From an uncultured Prevotellaceae bacterium (GTDB lineage: Bacteria > Bacteroidota > Bacteroidia > Bacteroidales > Bacteroidaceae): DNA of 64,000 nt. The stretch spans positions 1 to 64,000 of the forward strand of contig CADADN010000013.1 of the NCBI GenBank assembly GCA_902786665.1, read 5' to 3'. The notes beneath the pieces were generated by a model, which had not been told where the DNA came from, made no database searches, and was given only the letters and a program-made list of their open reading frames with translations. Within the stretch, counting starts at the first letter, position 1. Each line of letters begins with the position of its first letter. A program made the translations under genes and the position numbers. Below are positions 54,416 through 62,618 of the stretch, in pieces.

Positions 54416-54468
54416 GACAAGACTTTTGCCTTAAGATGAATGTTGGAAGCATAGTCACTTTATCATAA

Positions 54469-54675
54469 GATAGCGGCACACTTTTCAAGATGCTCACCGG
54501 CAAGCGCCCGCCAGAGGCTCCGGAAATACTCAACGAGGGTTTCCCCGATGACATATTGAAAAACGCCGGAGTCAATGACGCCCTGACGAAATGCATCACC
54601 AAGGCCATGGAGCCGATGAAGAGGCAGCGCTACCAGACGGTGATGGAATTCTTGGACGCACTCTCAAACATATAG
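54469..54675 (+). pseudogene. C-terminal fragment of a Ser/Thr protein kinase
   Basis: The frame reads GTLFKMLTGKRPPEAPEILNEGFPDD...LTKCITKAMEPMKRQRYQTVMEFLDALSNI. The order of TLFKMLTGKRPPEA, a helix, then KAM-P-x-x-R-x-Q-T-V-x-E-F-L-x-A-L is the last part (subdomains X-XI) of a Hanks-type kinase domain. There is a stop just before the fragment (54466-54468) and none of the catalytic motifs are present within 300 bp. It is a relic of a kinase gene lost from this spot. Confidence 0.7.
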
Positions 54676-54689
54676 GCTCCATGGGCTTC

Positions 54690-54770
54690 CGGAGGTTGCG
54701 ACGCTCGGAGGCGTCGACCCTTAGGTGTGCTCAAGGGAGGCTCCATGGTTTCCATTGTTTCCATGATAAT
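54690..54770. repeat. Hairpin repeats after the kinase fragment
   Basis: GACGC/GCGTC around TCGGAG (near 54699-54714) belongs to the GGCGACGCT hairpin family. TTTCCATTGTTTCCATG follows as a short repeat. No gene. Confidence 0.6.
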
Positions 54771-54797
54771 TGCAAATTGAACTGAAATACCTTTTTT

Positions 54798-55094
54798 ATG
54801 AGCGACAGAGAAAACAAACAACAACCCAAAGACAAACTCGGGGAACCACCAAGACAGCCGCCTCTTTATGGGCCTCCACCTGTTCAGCCGACTGTTTATG
54901 GACCTCCACCCATAGCACGGATGCAGAGATGCTCATGTCTTGTCATTGCCATCATCATCGGCATAATGATTGTCGGCGCCTTCATATGGTTGTTTGGGAG
55001 TTATTTCAAATCTCAATCTTGTGTGTATGGACCTCCCCCGATAGAAGACAGCCTGCAAACCCCTTTGTCACCAGACCATGGTCAAGTCAAATAA
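54798..55094 (+). CDS. Small single-span membrane protein with three YGPPP motifs
   Basis: The 98-residue protein has a polar, proline-rich N-terminus with LYGPPPVQ and VYGPPPIA (about 27-42), one membrane helix (about 47-68: CLVIAIIIGIMIVGAFIWLFG) and a C-terminal part with CVYGPPPIEDS. The motif YGPPP is thus repeated on both sides of the membrane span, and it ends the double zinc-ribbon protein upstream. I do not recognise the family. Such repeats could be binding sites for a common partner (polyproline-type ligand) or sites of processing. Confidence 0.68.
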   Translation: MSDRENKQQPKDKLGEPPRQPPLYGPPPVQPTVYGPPPIARMQRCSCLVIAIIIGIMIVGAFIWLFGSYFKSQSCVYGPPPIEDSLQTPLSPDHGQVK

Positions 55095-55232
55095 CTCACT
55101 TCCATCGGCTGGGGGCTTCATAGATACAAAGGAGTGTTCACCAATTACCGGGGTGGCAAGGTGAATTTCGACCTTGAGCAACAGGCTCACGACTGACGAG
55201 GCGACACGGACGAGGTCGTATACAATTATCAA

Positions 55233-55270
55233 GGGGGTGTGTCATTTCATTTTGACACACCCCCTCTTGT
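55233..55270. terminator. Terminator with 12-bp stem
   Basis: GGGGGTGTGTCA (55233-55244) and its exact inverse (55253-55264) with an 8-nt loop, then TCTTGTGTTTT. It closes the region of the YGPPP genes; on the other strand it follows the EF-hand-like gene by about 70 bp. Confidence 0.78.
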
Positions 55271-55342
55271 GTTTTACAATGGTGATTATCTATCGTATTT
55301 GTATATTTTTCTTTTGGTTATGCCTTTATCCTTTTTGAGCGG

Positions 55343-55840
55343 TTACTCATCATCTCCAAGCCATTCACCTACGGTGGCTACAGTACCGTTGTTGTAATCC
55401 ATCACGACGTCATTCCCTGACAAGGTGCGGGATTCGTCGGCATCGATGATTGAGAGGTCAATCTCACCGTCGCCGTTCAAGTCAAGGTTGGCCACTTCAA
55501 GTCCGTCGACTTGGTCATAGCATACCACCGTTTGCCCCTCGAAGAAATGCTCATTCACTTGCTCTTCTTCATCCTCTTCCATACAATCGCCAACGGTGAT
55601 GTAAGCTCCGTCTTCGCAATTCACGATGATGTCGGCCTTGGACAAGTCATTGGAGTCGTCCACATCAATAATCAAGATATCCTCTTCACCGTCGTCGTCC
55701 ATGTCAAGGAGCGCTGTCACGTGCCCACCAATTTCAATGTAAGACATGACGCCAAGCTCTTCAGCAAACTTTTCTTGTGCAGAAACCGTTGTTGCCATCA
55801 TGATGGCTGCAATAACCGTAAGGAAAAATCTCGTTTTCAT
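55343..55840 (-). CDS. Secreted acidic protein with duplicated EF-hand-like repeats
   Basis: The 165-residue protein has a signal peptide (MKTRFFLTVIAAIMMATTVSAQ) and two copies of a module of about 45 residues with spacing between them. Each holds a calcium-type loop (DMDDDGEEDILIID; DLNGDGEIDLSIID), a segment L-S-x-x-D-(I/V)-(I/V), and a closing (Y)-(I/V)-(A)-T-VG-(D/E). The DxDxDG loops resemble dockerin or calcium-binding EF-hand motifs. No cellulosome-like partner is seen. It might bind calcium at the cell surface. Family not recognised beyond the motif. Confidence 0.75.
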   Translation of the reverse strand: MKTRFFLTVIAAIMMATTVSAQEKFAEELGVMSYIEIGGHVTALLDMDDDGEEDILIIDVDDSNDLSKADIIVNCEDGAYITVGDCMEEDEEEQVNEHFFEGQTVVCYDQVDGLEVANLDLNGDGEIDLSIIDADESRTLSGNDVVMDYNNGTVATVGEWLGDDE

Positions 55841-56282
55841 AATCTTATGTTTTTTAAAATTGTTTTTGATTTTTTTGCTTATTTGTCTTTATAGAGCACC
55901 TTCGCGTGCAGAATCTATTACCGGAATTAAAAAAAATTAACCAGCATGGCCAACAACGCCACTTTTCAGCTAATATCATTGAAACATATGATTCTTAGCG
56001 GCCATACAAGACCACGAAAATTCCTAAAAACCGAGTGTCACGTTTCAGTTGGATAAAAAAGTTTGCTTATTATTTTGAACTATCCTATTTTTTCTTTACT
56101 TTTGCATAATATATTCATCGTCAACGTGGTTATATAGCCCAAAGGTCGTGTTAACAAATCACCCATAATGAACAAACACCAATCAATAGTCAGGCTATCA
56201 CAACCCTAATACTCTAACGCCGTTGCCTATATTTACCAATCAATGGCAATTGCAAACGCTTAAATACGAAACGACACATCAT
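55841..56282. other. AT-rich intergenic region, promoter at its right part
   Basis: No gene is seen. It contains the leader of the EF-hand-like gene on one side and the promoter at 56074-56104 on the other. Confidence 0.6.
56074..56104 (+). promoter_or_regulatory. Promoter upstream of the small frame and the chimeric membrane protein
   Basis: TTTG (56074-56077), 19 bp, then TACTTTTG (56097-56104). The leader to the 56283 frame would be about 170 nt. Confidence 0.7.
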
Positions 56283-56387
56283 ATGAATAAACATACTGCC
56301 AACAGTTTGATTGCCAATTCAGGTATTCATTTCAAGACGGTTCAGATTGACATCAATCCCGAAGAGCAATTGATGCTACCCAGCTAA
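56283..56387 (+). pseudogene. 34-residue frame, probable N-terminal gene fragment
   Basis: The frame reads MNKHTANSLIANSGIHFKTV and continues with an acidic, proline-containing tail (INPEEQLMLPS) before TAA. It looks like the first part of a longer protein cut short, since the last residues lead into what would be a beta strand. It could also be a genuine small peptide. It lies behind a full promoter and 75 bp before the next gene. Confidence 0.45.
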
Positions 56388-56462
56388 GGTACATGAGTAC
56401 TTCCTACACTGCAGTATGACACCCCTTCTCTTCCACAATAAAACCAAAGTCTAAAATATCAT

Positions 56463-58064
56463 ATGCCATTCAGCAGCATTTCATTACGTGTATATGGCGG
56501 AAGCCTTGAGGGTGGTCTCAACCCCACCCCCATTGTTTCCGTGGGCGAAGCATCTGGGAAATTCACCCCTTTCACCCCTGCCTTGGTAACAGAGGACCGT
56601 TCATGGAGCATCACCCATGGCCAGGATTACACCGCATACACATTGCATACCAAGGAGTATCCCTTTTCCGACGGCCATCCCGGGCAGTTGCTGGTATGCC
56701 TGCTTCTGCCTCCCACCCATCTCCTTGCCAACGGAGCGAGTCCCCTTGAGATTCTCAACGCCGCCCTGGATCTTTTCCATGGGACGGTACCTATCTCACC
56801 TATTGACGACGGCGAGTTTTCCATACTGTTGGACCGGTATATACCATTGGTGGAGCGCGCCTCCCTTCTGCCGGTAATGAATGGCTTGAGTGTAGCCGCC
56901 TTCATACCCAAGGATATGAACCAGTTGAGCGCCTTGATGCGTTACAGTCGCTATCCCGTGCTGGAAGCGGTGAAACGTCTGGAGTTGGGTATGAATTGTG
57001 AACCCACCATAGCCCTCCCTATCCCCTCCGGCAAGCCAAAGGCTTCACAGGCAACACAAGCGCCGCCCTCCCCTGCCCCACAAAAGACAATAAACAAGAC
57101 GAAAGTCATCAAAAGGAAAAACTATGATGATGACGCAGCACAAACGGAGGGTCGCGACACCAAACCCATGTATACAACCGATGGCAAAAGGACTCCTGTC
57201 AATACCACGGGAACGAAAAAGAATGGATTTATGAAAGCTGCTCTTATCACCGGTGCGGCTGCCGTGGCTGCAGCCCTGCTGTTTTTCCTATGGCCAAAAG
57301 ACAAGGAGACCAGAGAAGACAAACCTCTCACTGAGCAAACGAGTCCAAAGGAAAACATAGAGCAACCCAACCAAGAGGTGGTGAGCGAAGAGACGACCAT
57401 GGAAGAAGAAGAAGAAGTGATAGACACCCCTTCTGAGGAGATTGTCAACGAGGAAAAGCCTAAGAGCAATGCTGTCAATCTGCCGGAAAATCAAACGGCC
57501 AAAGAAAAAGAAACGCCCAAAAGGAATGAAGGAGGCAAAACAACGGACGTGAATGAAGCTCCTCCCAAAACCACCCCTCAGATGTCCAAGGCCACCGCTA
57601 TCGGCATCCTACTTGATGGACGAGGGGATATGACCGCTGCACGAAATGCATTGTCTCGACAAGAAAGAAACGACATTGAGGTTATCAGAACTTTGAACAA
57701 CCAAATAGGTCAAGCCAAAAGGACACAAGCAAACCAAGTCTTTAGTCAACTAAAATCAGGGAAAATATCAATAGCTAATGCAAAATCCCAATTAGAAAAA
57801 ATAGCTAAAGATACAACTCCTCGAATGAGTAGAAAAGACGCTCTTGAAATCGTACTCGGTGACAAAAAAGGTGATATAAATGCTGCATATAATGTTTTTA
57901 CTACCCAAGAAAGAAGTGACATTCAAGCTATCAATTCTTTACGTGCTAAGGCCTCCAAGAGAAAACAAAGAAATAGGATACAAAAAATCATCGATAGCAT
58001 AATGTCGGGCGGATCTATTTCTGTAGCAAGAGAGCAAATTGAAAAAATAATAAATGAAAAATAA
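56463..58064 (+). CDS. Membrane protein with soluble N-domain and duplicated C-terminal domain
   Basis: The 533-residue protein has an N-terminal domain of about 190 residues, probably cytoplasmic (no signal peptide), a Pro/Lys linker (190-255), one membrane helix (about 262-280: AALITGAAAVAAALLFFLWP), a Glu-rich stalk (285-370) and two tandem C-terminal modules starting at Met374 and Met455. Each module has the pattern MS(K/R)...DGRGD or GDKKGD...A-x-N-(A/V)-(L/F)-(S/T)-x-QER-(N/S)-DI, then a basic helix and a final helix. The C-terminal coding part is far more AT-rich than the N-terminal part, suggesting fusion of sequences from different sources. Family not recognised. Neighbouring fragments of a kinase suggest a former signalling locus. 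Confidence 0.72.
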   Translation: MPFSSISLRVYGGSLEGGLNPTPIVSVGEASGKFTPFTPALVTEDRSWSITHGQDYTAYTLHTKEYPFSDGHPGQLLVCLLLPPTHLLANGASPLEILNAALDLFHGTVPISPIDDGEFSILLDRYIPLVERASLLPVMNGLSVAAFIPKDMNQLSALMRYSRYPVLEAVKRLELGMNCEPTIALPIPSGKPKASQATQAPPSPAPQKTINKTKVIKRKNYDDDAAQTEGRDTKPMYTTDGKRTPVNTTGTKKNGFMKAALITGAAAVAAALLFFLWPKDKETREDKPLTEQTSPKENIEQPNQEVVSEETTMEEEEEVIDTPSEEIVNEEKPKSNAVNLPENQTAKEKETPKRNEGGKTTDVNEAPPKTTPQMSKATAIGILLDGRGDMTAARNALSRQERNDIEVIRTLNNQIGQAKRTQANQVFSQLKSGKISIANAKSQLEKIAKDTTPRMSRKDALEIVLGDKKGDINAAYNVFTTQERSDIQAINSLRAKASKRKQRNRIQKIIDSIMSGGSISVAREQIEKIINEK

Positions 58065-58230
58065 AAGACGGGATGCAAACAAGATAATTATATGAGAAAT
58101 TACACGGTAATTATATGTGGAAGAGCCTATTGTATATAAATGGCCTTAATTAACCATTCATTTTCTGTAATGTGGAAGAAGAAAGAATAAATGCCATACG
58201 GCTGAAAACCATGTCAAGCATGCCCCCGAA

Positions 58231-58259
58231 GTCGTAGGGGCGGGTCTTGTGCCCGCCCG
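58231..58259. repeat. 29-bp GC hairpin repeat, second copy
   Basis: An exact copy of 51956-51984, with arms GGGCGGG and CCCGCCC around TCTTGTG. The rest of the 58065-58474 gap has no gene. Confidence 0.88.
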
Positions 58260-58444
58260 TCGCCAAGAAGATACAACTATATAAAAAAATGGCTTCGCTT
58301 AGGAAAGAGAGTTTGGGAATTTGGTGTAGAAATAAAAAGAAAAAATATGAAGTTACATCGTGAACATCGTTGTGAAGACTTTCTCCCCTTTTGACTCCAG
58401 ATAGTTAAGCAATTAAACTTGAGGTAAATGTTGCAAAAATGTTG

Positions 58445-58452
58445 TATCTTTG
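58445..58452 (+). promoter_or_regulatory. -7 box (TATCTTTG) for the secreted hydrolase
   Basis: TATCTTTG, 22 bp before the ATG at 58475. Confidence 0.55.
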
Positions 58453-58474
58453 CGCTCGTGAGAAGAAACGATAA

Positions 58475-59662
58475 ATGAAAAAAGTGATGGATGCAAAGCA
58501 AGTGACCAATAACAAGACACTGATTCTTGCATGGATGATGATGATGGTGTGTGCCGGCAGCGCCATCGCCCAAAAACGCGAGAAATACGAATTCAAGCGC
58601 AACCTACCCGTCTATGCCGACTCCCTGATTGCGGATTTCGACTTTCCGCTGGCATGGGGCAACAGCGACATCAAGGATTTCGACGAGTGGCGGCGCGTGG
58701 CCCGTCAAAAGGTGTTCGACTGCATGCTTGCCCCCCCGCCCGCACCCTCCAAGGGCTACGACGTGAAAGTGCTCTGCGAGGAGCAGCGCGAGGGTTACAA
58801 GGCGCGCAAGATAGAGATTCGTCTCAGCCGCTACTACACCGTGCCCGCCTATGTGCTCATCCCCGACGGCAAGGGGCCTTTCCCCGCCGTCAACGCCCTG
58901 CACGACCATGGCGCCCATCTCTTCATAGGCAAGGAGAAGATGATACGTCCGCTGGCCTGCGAGGACTCCCTGGTTGTAAAGGATGCCGAGGAATGGGCGG
59001 CCAACCTCTACGAAGGACAGTTCTTCGGCGACTTCCTGGCACGCAACGGCTATGTGGTGTTCTCCGCCGATGCTCCGATGTGGGGTGAGCGCGGACAGAT
59101 GGAAGGTCCCAACCGCGACCGGTATGACATGATAGCCGGCAACATGATGATGTATGGCATCGACCTGTCGGCCTACATGACCTACGACGACATCGCCGGC
59201 ACGGAGTATCTTGCCACGATGCCCGAGGTGGATGCATCGAGAATAGGTTGCACCGGCTGTTCCATGGGTGCTTACCGTGCATGGATGCTGTCGGCCCTCT
59301 CCGACCGCATCAAGGTGGGGACGGCCGTCTGCTGGATGGTGACGACCGACGAGCAGATGAGTTTCAATTACAAGCGGACGGAGAACGGAGGCTTCGCCAA
59401 CTGTTTCCCGGGCTTGCGCCGCTGGATGGACTATCCCCATGTCGCCAGCCTGGCGTGCCCGAAGGCGATGCTGTTCATCAACGGCTCCCAAGACAAGCTC
59501 TTCCCCGTGCCCGGTGTGGAAAAGGCTTTCGCCACCATGCACGAGACGTGGAAGTCGCAAGGGGCCGACGACCGTCTGGAGACGGAGATATGGGACATCC
59601 CCCACAGCTGTCCACTAAAGGCCCAGCAGCGGGTGCTGGAGTTCTTCAGGAAGCATTTATAG
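58475..59662 (+). CDS. Secreted alpha/beta hydrolase (acetyl-xylan esterase / dienelactone hydrolase-like)
   Basis: The 395-residue protein has a signal peptide (about 15-33: TLILAWMMMMVCAGSAIAQ) and a hydrolase core. The nucleophile is Ser263 in GCTGCSMGAYRAWM (G-C-S-M-G). An acidic residue follows in LFINGSQDKLFPVPG, and the His is in DIPHSCP. It is similar in layout to the abhydrolase_7/AXE1-type esterases of Bacteroidetes polysaccharide loci. HDHGAH near residue 147 forms the oxyanion region. Substrate unknown. Confidence 0.85.
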   Translation: MKKVMDAKQVTNNKTLILAWMMMMVCAGSAIAQKREKYEFKRNLPVYADSLIADFDFPLAWGNSDIKDFDEWRRVARQKVFDCMLAPPPAPSKGYDVKVLCEEQREGYKARKIEIRLSRYYTVPAYVLIPDGKGPFPAVNALHDHGAHLFIGKEKMIRPLACEDSLVVKDAEEWAANLYEGQFFGDFLARNGYVVFSADAPMWGERGQMEGPNRDRYDMIAGNMMMYGIDLSAYMTYDDIAGTEYLATMPEVDASRIGCTGCSMGAYRAWMLSALSDRIKVGTAVCWMVTTDEQMSFNYKRTENGGFANCFPGLRRWMDYPHVASLACPKAMLFINGSQDKLFPVPGVEKAFATMHETWKSQGADDRLETEIWDIPHSCPLKAQQRVLEFFRKHL

Positions 59663-59846
59663 GATTGAAAAAGCTTGATTGGGCATGCCACCAATTCAAC
59701 GCAGCCATTCTGCGAACAGAGTCAAAGCATATCATTCCTGGACGAGCCAAGCGATAAAGCCGAGCGCGTGTCAAAAACAATATTCTCTGAAGAGTTGCCA
59801 AACAAAAAAAGTTCGCCAAAAAATCAAAAATAACGCGGAAAAAGCT

Positions 59847-59854
59847 TATTTTTG
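59847..59854 (+). promoter_or_regulatory. -7 box (TATTTTTG) for the PQQ-propeller lipoprotein
   Basis: TATTTTTG, 48 bp before the ATG at 59903. A frame starting at 59852 overlaps this box and is not used. Confidence 0.55.
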
Positions 59855-59902
59855 CATCCACATTTGATATCAAAAACAAGTGCCCCAAAAAGCAAGCAAA
59901 AG

Positions 59903-61432
59903 ATGAAGACATACACCTCCCACCACCTCATGCCATTTGCAGCAGTCGTGTTTCTCACCCTGTCCTTCCTGTCGGGATGCAAAGGGAAATCATCCTCCAA
60001 AGACCAGGCCGCAGCAAAGGACACCGTATATACCGACTTGTTCCTGCCAGACACGACCTACGCCTCGGCAGAAGCCATCCAATACAAAATAGACCAGGCC
60101 GACTCCTTGGACCATCCGCTCACCGACCTCGACGACCGCTATGCCGGCGAGGATGTATGCACCTTTCGCAAGAACATGTCTCGCAATGGTTCTTTCGGCG
60201 GACGCGTGCAAGGCACTCCCACCGACATCGAAGTGGCATGGGAATTCCGCACAGGAGAAGATTACAAAAGGACTTGGCAGAACACGCAATGGGGCGGTGG
60301 TTCGGGCTGGACGGGCCAGCCGCTGTATCTGAAGAAGAGCAACGAGATTGTGGCTGGGTCTTTGTGCAGCCACATCTATTTCATCAATTTCGACACAGGC
60401 GACAGCACCCGCACCTCGCTTTACTCCCACAACGCCATCAAGGGAACCATGTGCTACGATGCCGAATACAACAACCTATACGTTGGCCAAGGCCTCCCCT
60501 TTGAACAGCCCTTTGGCATCATGGTCTTCGACCTTGACAAGCACAGCGAGAGCCAGGCGCGCGGCATCGACCCGAAGGCCCGTCGCAACTGGGGGGCTTA
60601 CGACTCCTCACCCGTGGTCGTCGGAGGCTTCCTCTTCTGGTGCGGCGAGAATGGCAGCGTCTACAAATACCAACGCTCGAAAGGGCAGCTTACCGAGGTC
60701 AGCGTGCTGCGATATACGGTCAACGGTGCCGCCCCGGGCATAGAGAACAGCATCTGCGCCTATCGTAATTATGGCTTTTTTGGCGACAACCATGGCAACA
60801 TCATCTGCATCAACCTCAACACGATGAAGCCGGTGTGGTATTATTCCAACCACGATGACACCGACGCCAGCATCGTATGCCAGGTGGAAAACGGCATCCC
60901 CTACCTGTATACCGGCTGCGAAGTGGACAAACAGGGGGAGACGGGGAATTGCCATTTCATCAAACTCAACGGCCTCAACGGCCAGTTGGTGTGGGAGAAG
61001 GAGATTCCATGTGGTCGTTTCCACCATGGGAAAAGCGTCGACGACGGTGGCTTGTATGGCACGCCCCTGCTGGGCAGCGGCGATGCCAAGGGTATGATTT
61101 TTGCCAGCATCTCCCGCAACGGTGCCGATGGCAAGGGCGACGCCTCCGGCCAATTCCATGCCTTTGACACCGCCACGGGTGAAGAGCGCTACATGGTGCA
61201 ACTCGACCGCTACGCCTGGGCGTCGCCGGTGGCATTCCTGAACGAAAACAACGAGATGTTCATCCTGCAATGCGACTGTGGTGGCAAGATGTATCTGATA
61301 CGCGCCACCACCGGCGAAGTGTTGGCCAAAAAACAAGTGGGTATGAATTTTGAGTCTTCTCCAGTGGTGGTGGGCAATGCTGCGGTGATAGGCTCACGCG
61401 GCAACACCATCTACAAGGTGGTGGTGAAATAG
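59903..61432 (+). CDS. PQQ-type beta-propeller lipoprotein
   Basis: The 509-residue protein has a lipoprotein signal with lipobox LSGC (VVFLTLSFLSGCKGKSSS). The body carries repeated beta-propeller blades: VAWEFRTGEDYKRTWQ, GSGWTGQPLYLKKSNEIVAGSLCSHIYFINFDTGD, GSVYKYQRSKGQLTE, IICINLNTMKPVWYYSN, LNGLNGQLVWEKEIP and MYLIRATTGEVLAKKQV. The alternation of interior Trp and Asp/Gly turns is that of PQQ-like or BamB-like propellers. It ends 5 bp from the convergent gene. A role in outer-membrane or surface binding is likely; substrate unknown. Confidence 0.85.
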   Translation: MKTYTSHHLMPFAAVVFLTLSFLSGCKGKSSSKDQAAAKDTVYTDLFLPDTTYASAEAIQYKIDQADSLDHPLTDLDDRYAGEDVCTFRKNMSRNGSFGGRVQGTPTDIEVAWEFRTGEDYKRTWQNTQWGGGSGWTGQPLYLKKSNEIVAGSLCSHIYFINFDTGDSTRTSLYSHNAIKGTMCYDAEYNNLYVGQGLPFEQPFGIMVFDLDKHSESQARGIDPKARRNWGAYDSSPVVVGGFLFWCGENGSVYKYQRSKGQLTEVSVLRYTVNGAAPGIENSICAYRNYGFFGDNHGNIICINLNTMKPVWYYSNHDDTDASIVCQVENGIPYLYTGCEVDKQGETGNCHFIKLNGLNGQLVWEKEIPCGRFHHGKSVDDGGLYGTPLLGSGDAKGMIFASISRNGADGKGDASGQFHAFDTATGEERYMVQLDRYAWASPVAFLNENNEMFILQCDCGGKMYLIRATTGEVLAKKQVGMNFESSPVVVGNAAVIGSRGNTIYKVVVK

Positions 61433-61437
61433 CATGG

Positions 61438-62478
61438 TCACAAATTTCTTGCGGCCGCCAGTCGCAGGTTTTTCGATTTGTCAAGCTGGTCTTGTATTTG
61501 GCCGTTCATCATCCTGCCGACGATGATTTTTGCAACAAACCAGACGGCCAGGCATCCTACAGCCGCGGTCATGTTGACCAACGCTGCAACCACCAATGCC
61601 GGCACCCACAACCATTTGACAATCTTCTTGACCCTTTCCTTGTCATCGACAAACTTTGCCTCCTTCTCATCCACCGGGTGGCTGTAGCAGGTGCGCTGCC
61701 CGATGCCGTCCATCAGGAAATGATACTGCTTGCCATTGTAGTTGTAATATACGAACCAGAACGGCACAAGCACGTATTCACCCCTTGTTGTCAACTGATG
61801 GTTTGAAGAGACGCGGAAATTGCGTATGTCCTGGTTGCCAACCTGTACGATGGCGGCTTTTTGTGCCAGCTCCTCCACCAGTCCCTTTCCATATTTCTGC
61901 CAGACGATGGTGGCATCCGTGTTTCGCTCGAGTGTCATGAGATTGTTGTCGTTATAGTCGATCATGTCGGGATTGAACTCTTTCGACATCATCACGTCGT
62001 AGGGGAAGAGTCGTGTGAAGTCACGCAATTCCTCGGGGATTTCCTCACCCTCGTTGGCAAGGCAAAGGAAGGCGAAGTTTCCCGTCTCTATACCATTGCG
62101 CGACCGCCATTTCGTCTGCTTGTCCTCCGTGTATGCCGACTCACAATTCCAAGTGGCATTGTAGGTCCCTTCAAAGAGGTACATCGGGAGGTAGGCCTGA
62201 ATGACGCTGCCGGTGTGTATGGCTTCGAAGATGTCCGTCGGCACGAAATCCTGGTTGGCAAGGGCATCGACCAGTGCTTTTTCAAAGTCTTGCTCAGTGG
62301 TTGTAAACGGGATGATCCTGTTGGGCATTGTCACGTTTTTGGGCTTGACGAGCGGGTTGACAAGCTTGCTGTGGCAATAGGGGCATTCAGCCATCAGTTT
62401 GTTGGGGTTGAAGGTGTTGATGGGTCGCTTGCAAGAGGGACATGTCACCTGTTGAAGCTGCAATGTTGTTCTTTCCAT
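61438..62478 (-). CDS. Zinc-ribbon protein with C-terminal membrane helices
   Basis: The 346-residue protein has an N-terminal ribbon (VTCPSCKRPI and AECPYCHSKLV, about residues 12-40), a large soluble domain (about 50-285, with YLPMYLFEGTYNATWNCESAY and YVLVPFWFVYYNYNGKQYHFLMDG) and two hydrophobic segments near 287-322. The layout is that of the TFIIB-like ribbon proteins found beside SPFH/virion-core-like proteins. It is the last gene of a three-gene minus-strand operon. It probably sits in the inner membrane with the ribbon in the cytoplasm. Confidence 0.78.
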   Translation of the reverse strand: MERTTLQLQQVTCPSCKRPINTFNPNKLMAECPYCHSKLVNPLVKPKNVTMPNRIIPFTTTEQDFEKALVDALANQDFVPTDIFEAIHTGSVIQAYLPMYLFEGTYNATWNCESAYTEDKQTKWRSRNGIETGNFAFLCLANEGEEIPEELRDFTRLFPYDVMMSKEFNPDMIDYNDNNLMTLERNTDATIVWQKYGKGLVEELAQKAAIVQVGNQDIRNFRVSSNHQLTTRGEYVLVPFWFVYYNYNGKQYHFLMDGIGQRTCYSHPVDEKEAKFVDDKERVKKIVKWLWVPALVVAALVNMTAAVGCLAVWFVAKIIVGRMMNGQIQDQLDKSKNLRLAAARNL

Positions 62479-62504
62479 AATGATATTGTTTTTAAAAGTG
62501 AATA

Positions 62505-62566
62505 ACTCAAGTTTCGCATTCGCTCAACTTTCTGAAGTCAAAGGGGAGTTAAAGGGACGAAAGTTG
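62505..62566. repeat. GTTTCGCATTCGCTC repeat with GGAGTTAAAG unit
   Basis: The phrase GTTTCGCATTCGCTCAACTT (62514-62533) recurs from 21674-21693 and is followed by one GGGGAGTTAAAGGGAC unit, then ends in GAAAGTTGAATG. It is a short version of the composite element. Confidence 0.82.
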
Positions 62567-62618
62567 AATGATTAATAAATGTCTTTTTTTGGGGAAAATA
62601 GAGATGTTAACGACAAGT

